Assembly (NCBI GenBank): GCA_028564675.1
Contig: JAOVVO010000050.1
Span: 1-64,000 of the forward strand
DNA length: 64,000 nt
DNA from: Onchocerca lupi
Taxonomy: Eukaryota > Nematoda > Chromadorea > Rhabditida > Onchocercidae
Direction: 5' to 3'
Below the pieces are notes generated by a model. It was not told the DNA's origin. It saw only the letters and a list, made by a program, of their open reading frames with translations, and made no database searches. Position numbers and translations under genes: made by a program. Every line of letters starts with the position of its first letter. Within the stretch, counting starts at the first letter, position 1. Below are positions 35,281-46,524 of this stretch, one piece after another.

Positions 35281-37133
35281 CTAACTGTGGTGATTATTAA
35301 CTGTAAGAGGTAGCACAAGTAACGGATAAACTGATAATTTCTTGAATAGCATTGAAGCATTCTTATCTGTCTCCATCGCCTGAAAAGATTTTTTGTGATA
35401 AGAAGAATCCTGAAATAGGAAGAAAATTGGAATTACTAATTTAATATCATGAAAACTATTAAATTCATATGTAAATTTAGGAATATATCATGATAATTGG
35501 AAATTCCAACTAGCCAGAAAAAAGAATGCTCGGTTTTAAATTCAAAAAATTTCTACTTCAGTCCAGAGGAAGACCATTTTATCAGTTTTTGCACCGCCAT
35601 TTTGACGAACAACATCGATAGTAAACATTTGGCCTGGTTCAATAAAGCCAAAGACGTGACTGACACGATACAGGTGATTATCGGAGCATTTTACCTGCAA
35701 AAATATTCGCTTCGCTATGATTGATCGAAAAAGATCGGAAAGTTATTCTAATATGTAAAAATTTGGAGATAGACTTTTGAGAATTTCAAAAATTAATTCA
35801 AAATTCCTCCAATATGTAAAAGTATTGAAAACATTTTGGAATAAAATTAGATTATAAAAAAATCATAGCAGAAGGATTCAGATAATGATAATGAAAATGA
35901 TAAAAATGATAACAGCATCAGTTATAAATCCTAAAAAATCTTTCCTTTCCCCAAACTCATCACACCTTGATCGCTCTTCGTTCATTGCTAGGATTCGTCA
36001 GGTAAACTCGTTGCACACCACCCGAAATATTCCAATTTAATGATTTTGGCTCTATCTTCAGTCCGTCTTCGAATTTCTCTATAATAATTGTCTTAAGCAT
36101 GAGTAAAATTGCTTGTTTTGGTTACTTTTTCATTTGAGATATCTCAGATGACAGAATTTATTCAAATTAAAATCATTAATGAAATGAAAAAATTTACCAT
36201 CTAAATTGCGAGCTATCGAGCGTTCTACTCTTACAGTTGGAAGCTGAAAAGAAAAATATTATATTTAGCAAGTTTGGATTAATAACAGTAAATTCATTGA
36301 TTGATTCTATTTCTATTAAAAAAATTATTACCTTTTGGAATCTCTGCAACCTGCTACTTCGTCTCGGTCTAGGTGACAATTTTTCCACAGATCTGATTAC
36401 TGGTGATGATCTAAGTTCTTTTGACGATTTTGTTGATTTTCCCGTTTTTGATTTCGATTCCGATAATTTCTGCGATTTAGTACTCTGAAGAGCAAGTAAT
36501 TTTCAAGAATTATACGGATCAAGATATTAGAACAAGATGGTAGTTTTTTGTCAATAACATCCGAGTTTTTGAAGTTATAAAATGTTTAAAATTTGGAAGT
36601 TTGATTTATGGTGTTTCAACTCTTGTATAAATAATTTTTATATGAATTTCAAGTAAAAATTCTTGATCAGTATTGGAAAAAGAAAAAGCAACGATATTGT
36701 TTCCCTTAAATTATTTCAGTTCTGTTCATCCACTAATGATCATTAATTATAGAAATTATTACCGCTGTACTTCCTGCAGATTTTGTCTCGGTTTCTGATT
36801 TCTTCGCTCTCGTTTTTCTGATTTGACTAGAATCCGTGATCGTGCGATTCGTACTGCTTTTTGCCTCCCTCACAGGCTAAAATTTAAATAATCTTTAAAA
36901 TAGATACATAAATTCCATAAAATATGGACACTAATTAATTAAGAATGAATATTTATGGAAACAATTACCGCCAATTAATTAGAATGAAACAGATAATGAA
37001 ATAAAAAAGTTTAATTAACTACTTTTCGTTGCGTTTCTCCACAACTGATTAATGAGGCAGTGAATAAAAGCAATGGAAGAATCACAAAACAAATTAATCC
37101 ATGTAGGATAGCTATCATCATTGCCATAATCAT
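35281..37133 (-). CDS. membrane-anchored MSP-domain protein 2
   Basis: Exons (minus) 37023-37133, 36763-36876, 36332-36484, 36198-36243, 35966-36078, 35557-35694 and 35281-35379 sum to 774 nt in phase: 257 aa. The N-terminus has one hydrophobic segment (LICFVILPLLLFTASLI) followed by SCG, the same signature as its neighbour. The linker is longer (an extra exon), very rich in Ser, Lys, Arg and Thr. The MSP domain reads IEPKSLNWNISGGVQRVYLT, VKCSDNHLYRV, FIEPGQMFTIDVVRQNGGAK. The last two exons are exactly 138 and 99 nt, as in paralogue 1. ATG choice: MIMAMMIA begins 6 bases after an acceptor-like TTTAAACAG; the second Met of this cluster would serve as well. Divergent from the kinase gene to the right. 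Confidence 0.88.
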
Positions 37134-37555
37134 CGAATTCTGTTTAAAAGAAAATAGAAACGCCGAAATTCCTATTTCATTTATACGAGGAATAAAAGTG
37201 ATTATCTTCTTGTAATTTCCACTTTTTATATTATTCTTGAAAATTTGCATAATTATTCCATGTTAAGCTATAAATTAATTAGCATAAATTTGTATATTTC
37301 AAGAACTTTCTGCAAATAAAAACTTTGAATATTTAAATTTTCCAAAATATTATGAATCATTAATTAAGTTAAGAAGAGGTACTTTTTAAATTATAATTAA
37401 AATTTGCATTTTGTAATTTTTATTAAAAATTTATTTAAAAAATTTGTATAATGTGCAAATTTATTAATGACTATAAAGTAGTAGAAATATTGACAATAGG
37501 ATGTTACACTTTTTAGTTTTCATTGGTTGTACAACAACTTGCTACTTGATTCGGG
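37134..37555. promoter_or_regulatory. shared divergent promoter region (MSP gene 2 / kinase)
   Basis: The 422 bases between two divergent start codons must carry both promoters. It contains exact octamers ATTTGCAT at 37243-37250 and 37402-37409, a near-match TGTGCAAAT around 37452, and one GATAA-type element (complement TTATC near 37202), the kind of site used by GATA factors at C. elegans sperm genes. At 37140-37149 (minus) is the acceptor-like TTTTAAACAG just before the MSP gene 2 ATG. Confidence 0.45.
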
Positions 37556-39964
37556 ATGGATAGCGAAGAAGAGGAAGATTTTGGCCTGAAAGCGGTCAGA
37601 AAATCGATTTCTTAGAATTCTAATGGTACTTTCTGATGGCCCAACTTCTCTCTGTTAAGCCAATTTCTACTATATTCAGGGCTCGGTGATCGAATCATCT
37701 CATGCAAAGTATACAATTGATAAATTGCTCGGTGAAGGTGGTTTTGGAGCCGTTTATCGGGTCCATGATACCAACAATCCGAGCATGGAATATGCTTTAA
37801 AAGTGGAACGGAAACTTGAAACTCGCAAAGATTCCAAACTCAAAATGGAGGTGTCAATATCACGTTGATATTTTAATGCATCAATCAAATTGATGATATT
37901 TGATTTGATATATGATAATATTTTTCAAAATGATTCAGTGATAGCGTCGATTTTATTATGATATTTTTTGATAAAACCATTCTGAACATTCAATCCACGA
38001 TCCATATGTTCTGAATAAGCACTTTTAGTTAGTTTCTTATCAAATTATTATGATTCTTGATAATTCATAATAATTTACGTCTTTCTACAGATCGCCATTT
38101 TGAAATTAGTCTCAATGGAACGAGCCGAAAAGTCCCATTTTACAAAAATTATCGATCGAGGAAAGAAGGAGAAATTTTTTTTCCTTGTTATGCAACTTGT
38201 TGGAAAATCACTTGCTGATCTTAAATCTTTACGACCGCATAAAGTATTATTTCGATTAGGAAAATTCAATTCGATTATCTTATTTATAAAGTGATCAAGC
38301 TCTCCTAGCGAGAATAATATATCTTCCATATGATTATGTAATCAAATAATAGACCTAACTCTAAGCACAATATCACTGGTCATATATCATTGATCAATAA
38401 TCATATGTCACTAATCATTGATCATATGTCACTGATCATTGCTCATATATCATTAATCAATAATCAATGATCACATAAACATGAGTACAGTTGTAATAAA
38501 ATACCTAATTAATATTATATAATATGGTATAATCTCAGCCATAATTTCTAATAATCATGATACAATAATAATAGATACAATGATAATCATCGACAACAAA
38601 TGATCAAGAGAAATTTTTGTATATCAATTCAAATTTAATTAAATTTTTAAAAGTAATTTGCTTGAAAGATAAGATAGAAAATGAAATAGAATTCACAACT
38701 TTGAAATGCTACTTTTTTTGATATTATAAATTTTTGATCTAATATTGATGACAGAATTGTGCTAACTGGCATATTGGTGCAATAATGATGAATGTGATAA
38801 TGATAAGACTAAAAGATGATCATTTGTAATTAAAACATTCTTAACTGCCTGCATTACTTAAATTGGTTAAATTAAAATGAAATTTGAATAGTAATTAAAA
38901 GTATTATAGGTATTCTCAATACATACTGGTCTGGGAGCATCGATACAATGTCTGGAAGCAGTAGAAGATCTACACAAGTATGGTTTTATTCATCGAGATT
39001 TGAAACCTGCGAATTATGCAATTGGTCTTGGAGCTCAGATACGATGTGTTAGTAACAATCTTCAATTTTCAAATCATAATCAAACATTGGCAATAAAAAA
39101 AAAATGCAATTAACTTGAATAAAAAAACTTGAGAAATTTTTAATCTGATCTCTGAAAATATCGGGCTAACAACTGCTAAAACTAAATTTCAGATCTATAT
39201 CCTTGATTTCGGGATAGCACGAAGAATCCTCAATGATAAGGGTGAAATTAAGACACCTCGTGTATCAGTTGGTTTTAAGGGGACTGTAAAATTTGCACCC
39301 ATCGCATGCCATAAACGAAAAGAATTGGGCCCAAAAGATGACTGTGAATCATGGTTTTACCTTCTTCTCGATCTTCTCATCGTGACAGGTTTGAATAACT
39401 TTGTCATCAAACTTCCGAACATTCGCCATTCCTATCCCTTCAGTGTTGGAAATATTTCTCAAATCATTGAAGGTTTACCATGGAAGAAAATATCGGATAA
39501 GAATGAAGTGATGAAGGTGAAGGAAGAATGTCGCATGAATCGAGAAAAATTATTCTACGGAGTCAAATGTAAGGAAGAATTTGGCAAAATTTTAGAATAC
39601 ATTGATTCACTGCATTATGAAGATCGTGTCGATTATTCGTACATTTACGAATTATTGAAAACGGTATATTTTTACTCCATTTTTATTTTTTATCTTTTTA
39701 TTTTCTATTAAATCGATCAATAATTAAGTTGATCTATTAAAATATTATCAGTCATTCCAATAAAAAGTTAACAAAAAATGATCGGAGAAAGTTTGATAAG
39801 ATGAACGAAGCATTACTTCAATAACCTAGTATAATGTCATTAACTCGTTATTTACTCATAGTGAAAAGTAACTATGATTGTGTCAAAATTTGTAGTCATC
39901 AGTAGTTTGTGAATGCAAATTGACTGATCCGTACGACTGGGAAGAAACAGCGCGAAAGAAGTGA
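37556..39964 (+). CDS. TTBK/CK1-superfamily protein kinase
   Basis: Exons 37556-37594, 37680-37850, 38091-38243, 38910-39047, 39193-39388, 39473-39663 and 39896-39964 sum to 957 nt, all in phase: 318 aa, a complete kinase domain with little else. The P-loop is GEGGFGAVYRV; the catalytic Lys is in YALKVE; the catalytic loop is HRDLKPANYAIG; the metal-binding motif is DFGIARR; after it GFKGTVKFAPIACHKRKELG replaces the usual APE region in TTBK/CK1 style; then DDCESWFYLLLDLL, LPWKKI and the closing DPYDWE. This is the worm-expanded tau-tubulin-kinase-like group, many of which are sperm-enriched in C. elegans; substrate unknown. The Met at 37556 opens an acidic tail (MDSEEEEDFGLKA). The intron 39389-39472 happens to stay open in frame but its removal restores the conserved LLIVT-GLPWKK join. 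Confidence 0.93.
38375..38480. repeat. degenerate tandem repeat in kinase intron 3
   Basis: A run of ATCATATGTCACT and ATCATTGATCAATA-like units, roughly 22-25 nt each and about four to five copies, all built from TGATCA and CATATG palindromes. Entirely intronic. Confidence 0.7.
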
Positions 39965-41732
39965 TTTCTACGTCGGAAGTGATAAAATAAGTTAGCAGCT
40001 TGATAGCGCGCTATATTTCTCTTCTTTCGTTGTAATGTTACAAAATTATTTTTGATAGCTTATCAAAGCCATTTCATCAATTGAATTGCAAACTTGAAAA
40101 CTAAAAATCTTTAACTATATATAAAAATTCGATATGTTTATAGTTATTGTTTAACAAACTTGCATAAAGAAAAGAATTTAAAAAGCTCTCGTGAAGGACT
40201 ATTTGTTTCAATTAAAATTGAAAAATCTGGAAACAATTCAGACTCAAAATTTTTATTCTAATTTTTCCTCTCATTCGAAAATTTAAATCCAAAATTCTGG
40301 AATTAGTTGTTGCCTATAACTATAATATGAAAGAAAAATTTCATCTATAGCTTATTGTGTAGTAGCATTATGTGGAAGTACGAAAGGTATGATCATTATC
40401 TAGACGATTATTGAAGTTTTAGAAAGTATCTAAAAGATAAATATGGACATGTTCACCATTCATCAAAATTCTTCAAGCTTTCATCAGTCTTCTGAATATG
40501 TTTTGCAAATTCACCTGTTTTTTCTATCTAAATATTTTATATTTCTATCTACATTTAAAAAAAAATTTCCATTTCTCTCTAAATATACATAAGTGCATAT
40601 GAAAATTTTTGAAAATCTCCAAGTGAAAATTTCCAAATTTCAAAATACATATGAAAATTCGCATCGATCATTACATTTTCATAAACATAATCCCTAAAGC
40701 TTAATAGTTGTAAAACTGTAAAGATGAACAAAAACCTTTTTCTCATGTCTTTAATTTCCTTTCCTTTGTCTTAAAATACTGATTGCGACAAAATTTGATT
40801 AGTATTTATAAGTAAACTCACTTTTTCGCTCTATGCGAGTAAAGGAGAATTCAATTAAATTGTAAGACTAGTAAATAAGTGCATCAAATGAAGATAATGA
40901 GATGAAGAGTTGCTTTTATTACTACGATTGGCACTTAAAATGCACTGAAAGTTTGTTCAAGAAGGGATTGATAAGAATCTTTACACTTGGAATACTTGTG
41001 CAACAACACAGACTTATATAATATATTCAGAATTCAGAATTTGACTATATGACGAATATATTCCCAAAGGTTGCTGAAATTTACGAAAAACCTCTCTATT
41101 TTAATTGATTAACAATATTTTCTTCAGTGACAGTTAGATAAATGTTCGTTCAAACTATCGGAAAACAAAAACATCTTAGCATTCTTTTTTCTCTTTGTCA
41201 ACCCAAAAATTTCGTTATCATTTAAAGACTCGCCTAAAACTTAGCAACATTTAATTAAAAATGTCTCAGAAAAAATTGAATCCCACGCTTATATAAGACT
41301 GGAAATATATATATCCTCCGAAATCAGCACTTAATAAACTTCAAACTATTAAACTATTCTATAATTTTAGAAATCTCAAGAAAAAAGCAAACATATTTAA
41401 ATACAGGGAAATAAAAGAGGTTTGATAGTGTAAAAAAAAAAAAATTTTTCAGTACATTATCAACTCATGCATAACTTTTAAAAATTTCTTTATACATGAA
41501 TTAATAAACTGAAACACAAAACAAAAATTCTGCATTAAAAAGTGTGTTAAGTACATTTTTTGAATACATGCATACATTATCGAGTGCAGATAAATGAATA
41601 ACATTGCGACTTGTCAACATTAAAAATCACAGTACCAGTCATCTAAGAACAAAGTGAACTTTTCAATTATCTAAATTTCTTAGAAATATTCATTTCTGTT
41701 CTAAGAAATAGACCAAATATACTTTGGAAGTA
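39965..41732. other. intergenic, convergent 3' flanks of kinase and HDHD2
   Basis: Two genes converge here. No open frame of note and no RNA gene recognised. An A run near 41432-41443 is the only distinct sequence. Confidence 0.5.
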
Positions 41733-43797
41733 TCATTTCACAAGATTTTTCTCGATCAAATCAACTGCCTCCACAAAAGTCTCTACACAATTTCTTGAAG
41801 CTGCAGGTATTTCGAACTCATCGCCTATAAAATTAATTTTTAAACCCGTGAAATTCGGTATAATATGTAAATGGAATGTAATTTCGTAATCTTAACCAAC
41901 TTTAGTTAGCAAGTTTTATTTGTGCTAAAAAAAAGGTATCAATTAAATATAAACATAGCATATGGAAATAGAAAATGAACAAATCTTTCTATCTTTTTCA
42001 CTTACAGTGATATCGACTAAATATTGGAGTAAAATGTGTTCAAATTGCAACTAATTACATAAAACCAGAGATATAAAATCAAATTGAAACGGCGAAAAAA
42101 AAAATCGAAGAAACCTTCACGATATTTGCCAGTTTTCACAAGAATCGCATGCATTCCAGCATTAATAGCTCCAAGAACGTCATCTCGAACATCGTCACCA
42201 ATCATTACAACTTGCTGTGGCGTCAAAGAATTATCTATACTAGCTAACGCCGCTAAAAAGAACGCACGTTCCGGTTTACCGACCACCTGAGACTAAAAAA
42301 GAAACTGCATTTTCAATGTATTATATGTAAACCACATCTTTTGGATTCCTTTTTTTTTTTTTTTATTTCATAAAAAAATGATATCAAATCAATCTAAGAA
42401 GTGGCAAGACAACGCACAGATCTAAGCAAAAAACAATGCACTATACAAATCTAAAAAAAGAGTTACTTTAACATCAGCAGCATATTCAAGCGCTTCTACG
42501 AAAGGACCTGGTCCCAATGACAAATCATCTCTTTGTTTATAATATCGTCCTTTATGAATGGCAATCAGTTTCGCACCATCTAGCAATAATCGAAATGCTT
42601 CATTCAAAGATGTAAAACTGAATTTTGAGGGAGCAAGTCCAACAACTACTGCATTCGGGTTCTTAATATCCACATCTAGATCATGCTATCAATAAATTTA
42701 CTATGACAAATATTAATAAGTGTGTTGTCGTTCACGTAGTAATGATATGATGACAAATAATTATTAAGATTGAGATAAAGAAAAATGTGAATTTACCGAC
42801 TATTTTATAACACGAAGAATAAAATGTAATCAAATGACGAGAATTCACTGACTATTTTATAAAACGAAGAATAAAATGATGAGTTAACTTGTTCTTCAAT
42901 AACACTTAACTAAATAATTCCCTGAAATATTTGACAATATCAACCTGTGAAGTCTTCAAGTGCAGCATTTTCTAGAAATAACATCGGTCGTAGATTGTCC
43001 TTTTTAATAAGGTGTTTAGCTGCTGTAAGTGAAGTAAATATTTCTGACTGTGTAATGTCCAATCCAAGCTTTGTAAGGCGTTCATACAGCCGATTCGCTG
43101 ATTCCTGAAAGAAAATGGAATCAAATTCAAAAAGCAGAAATGAGTTTTTTCTCTGTTTTTGATTTTGAATTTGATTAGTTTTTCAAAACTGACTGAATAA
43201 ATAAAGGCTAACATCTAACATGAAAAGATTTCAAATATTACATGAATTAATATAACATACAACAGCTATCTAAAAAACAGTAGCAACATTATTTTGAGCA
43301 ATTTGCTATCTTACTATTTAATGAATAAATCGTAACAAAAAAATTGAAATAAAATATCGATACGCATATTTAGATTATAAATTTCATTTAGCTCCTAGTA
43401 GAAATGATAGATATAGAAGAAATACCATAAATTTCATTATCTAAATCTCTTGCAAAGAAACATAATAAGATAATATTAAATCATTATCAACAAGCAAAAA
43501 GGACTGTGAAAAGATAATAAAGTTATAGGTGTGAAATTAAGCAACAATTCATATTATTTGAAACTTGTTCGAAATTTCGAATTTCTCGGTTATAATAGAT
43601 TTCAGATGCAACTTTATTAAATTAATTTACTGAAAAAGATGGAATACCTTTGTTGTATTTGTAACAAATTTGACAGCATAACGAGGATTGGATTTCAGTC
43701 GTCGTAAAACTGCTGGAACTCCAGCAATACACATATCCTCAATATGTAATGTTCCAGATAAATCTATTAATACGACAAGTCGTCCGGGTGATGCCAT
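41733..43797 (-). CDS. HDHD2: HDHD2-type haloacid dehalogenase-like hydrolase
   Basis: Exons (minus) 43648-43797, 42945-43104, 42467-42675, 42115-42292 and 41733-41824 sum to 789 nt, in phase: 262 aa, against about 259 in human HDHD2. Near-identical blocks include [15 protein letters not shown] [12 protein letters not shown] at the N-terminus, RFVTNTTKES-like [80 protein letters not shown] and [11 protein letters not shown]. It belongs to the C2-cap HAD proteins; motif III Lys (VVGKP) and motif IV (GDDVRDD) are intact. Motif I is DLSGT rather than DxDGT, as in human HDHD2, so the usual general-acid Asp is Ser and classical phosphatase activity is uncertain. An acceptor-like ACGCAG lies about 20 bases before the ATG. 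Confidence 0.95.
42789..42878. repeat. 38-nt direct duplication in HDHD2 intron 2
   Basis: Copies at 42789-42826 and 42841-42878 share GACTATTTTATAA and ACGAAGAATAAAATG with only three or four substitutions. Intronic. Confidence 0.8.
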
Positions 43798-46524
43798 TTC
43801 GATACAATTAATTACCTGCGTTAAATTAAATTACTTGAGCATACTGAATAATTTAAAACTTATTAATAATGCAAATCAATACAAATAATGCGTAGTTCCC
43901 TTAAATCCGCTATGCATGAATAAGGAAAGTTTATTCTTTTTAATATTTAGCAAAGTGTGGAATGGATGACTAAGAAGAATTCATAAATTTGATTAATTCA
44001 AAAATTGAGTTAGCCGATCTTTGACCTAAAGAATTATCTCGTGAAGACAAGTTCATCAAGATCACAAGAAGATTCTAGTTTACATCGGAGATACCAAGAG
44101 TAGCAATCCTTCAGAAAACCCGAAGAGAAGACATCAACCACTTCCATAAGCCGATAATCGCTTAACAAATTTTCAATGGTTCTTTGTCAAAGCAGTGTGC
44201 TAATGGATGAGAGAACCGAGAAGTAGGTTGGTAGCGGAGGGATTGAGAGGGATATGAGAAGCCTAGAATGAGGATGAGTACCATCGGTAGATTTACTAAT
44301 AAGCTGGGATTTATGATCTGGAGCGTTGTTTATGAATTACGACAAAATCTGTCCTTTGATAATTTATTATTCTCAGTAATTCGTTTGGATATGCAAAAAA
44401 GGAAGGGTTTAAATACAAATTTAAGGATATTTTAAAACAAGTTTCTACTTTGAATTTGAAATAAAATCAGTGTAAAATTTGAGAAATGTCTTGTTTGGTT
44501 ATAAATGTTTCACTCAAAAATTGTTATGAAATCATGTTTTTATGAATATTTTCCACTTTGTCTGATACAAAAAATGATAGCTTTAACATAAGTAATGACT
44601 AAGAAATGACTAAGAAAATGACTATGAAATGTCTTACTTGGCTATAAATGTTTTATTCAGAAGTGAAAGAGGTACTATTGATATTTAGATGCATTTCAGG
44701 TCTTGAAAAAATTGAGTCTTTCAAAGTAATCGATCAATGTTTTTGTAAAAAGAATAAATTATTGCTGCAGCACCATTTAGAACTGTTACTGACATTACAG
44801 ATTAAATCTCGAGTTTGTTGATTGCAATTACAACGAAGTTTTTGATAACTTCGCTGAGGTAATTCCGAACTTTCAGTATTTAATGAAAGGCGTTGTCGCC
44901 ATGCACATTTTGTGAGGGATGCTATTATAACAGTGAATGATCGACCTTATGTCATATCTGATGTTTTAGTTGGAATTGGTAAGAAAGCGATACATTCCAT
45001 GTTTTCTTTATCACAGATTTATCTATTTAATCCGAAAGAATGGGTAAAACAAGCTTAAAAGCAAGAAAGATGGAAACATGGAAGGATGTGGGAAAATATA
45101 TACAGCTTTTTCGCTATAAAAGTAATGATTAGATAAATGTACTTGTGTTTTATGTCTGCTAATTTTGAAGTTAAAAAAATTTTTCTTTTTTAAGCGGAAC
45201 ATTGGCAATTGCTGCTTCAAATAAGCGGGATATCGTTAGACATGGGAAAGTTCCTCATTTATTTGATTCTTTTTTCTTTTTTTTTTGGAGGAACACAATC
45301 ACTGCTTAGTCCTTGGAGAACCAAATCAAATGTGAGCTTTGTTGCAGTCTTTTCTTTCTGATTACATATTTCCTTCGATTACTTCTGCATTCGGACATTT
45401 CTAAGGAAATTACTTCATAAATGTTTGTATTGCATTGTATATGATGGCTTCAAATTTGGCTCCTTGAATTTCGAAAATAATATCAGAGATTTCCATGCGA
45501 ATGCGGACCAGTTTATAATTTCAAAACTTAGTAACCAATAGGAAGATGAACAACCTTCCTATAGTGCGTTCTGCTTTCCCAATTATATGAACTACTTGTC
45601 CATTCATGCGAATATTCATGTGTCAACATGTGCCTACCTTTTGTGATGAATGAGGTCTTTTCAGTATCAATGTGTTTAATTTTGTGATAGAGCGTTGAAC
45701 CATTAGTCTAAATGTAATAAACTAGAAAATAAAGTCCTGCTACGGTTCAGACCAGTCATTCGTATATTACATCAAGTTAAACTGTAGGTAGAGCTTTAGT
45801 AAAAAGATATCTGACATTATATCAATTGTTAAAATATCAAAATATTTGAAATAGCAGCAGTACTGTCTTAGAATTGAAGAAGGATAGCTTCGATTCTTCG
45901 ACATATATTAATGGTACGAAGATCCATATTTTCCCTTAACAATCTGATTAGTGCCATTAATCACGAAGGAAGATGTATCTCCGACATTTACTTATTAACA
46001 GAAATAGCTACTGCGCAATATAATTTAGATTTTGTTTTACATATTTATACATTTCAAATAAACATTCTCTACAAAAATCAGTTTCAATTTCAAAGAAAAA
46101 AGACGAGAAGGAACTGTTTGAATATTCGAAAATTTTCCATAAAACCTTGAGGATCTTACTAGTAAAACTTTATAGTCCGCTTTTTATGGCTAGCGTTTCT
46201 TTGAAATGAATGATCATCTCGCATTAACATAGGATTATGTAAAAAAAAATATTGCAGTTGATCGGCAGTAAAGTATATATCCAGCACAAAACTATATATA
46301 CAATAAAAAAGCCAAGCAGAAGCACAGCAAGAATATCAAAATTAATTTATTACAAGAAGAACATTCCTAGAGAAGGAGAAAGCAAATGATAATTTCGGTG
46401 CGGTTAAAAAATTTATTAATAAATCATATTCGCCCAAAGCATGCCTTATAAATTGTATCTCAAGGATGCAATTTTCGTTTTAAGTCAAAATCGATTCAGA
46501 ACTAAAATAAAATAGCACCTCGCC
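43798..46524. other. intergenic, 5' flank of HDHD2 and 3' flank of myosin
   Basis: No coding exon chain recognised. A region around 44480-44690 contains two imperfect copies of GAAATGTCTTRYTTGG followed by TATAAATGTTT, plus several ATGACTAAGAAA units. A 79-codon frame at 45911-46150 (+) is unsupported. Confidence 0.45.

Noticed and set aside
38375..38480. CRISPR-like array
   Set aside because: Degenerate short repeats with no constant spacers, inside a eukaryotic intron.
39389..39472. Kinase insertion of about 28 residues
   Set aside because: The segment starts GTTTGA, ends GAAG and its removal joins LLIVT to GLPWKK as in related kinases, so it is an intron that happens to be open.
45911..46150. 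79-codon plus-strand frame between HDHD2 and myosin
   Set aside because: No recognisable features; N-half and C-half compositions look random.
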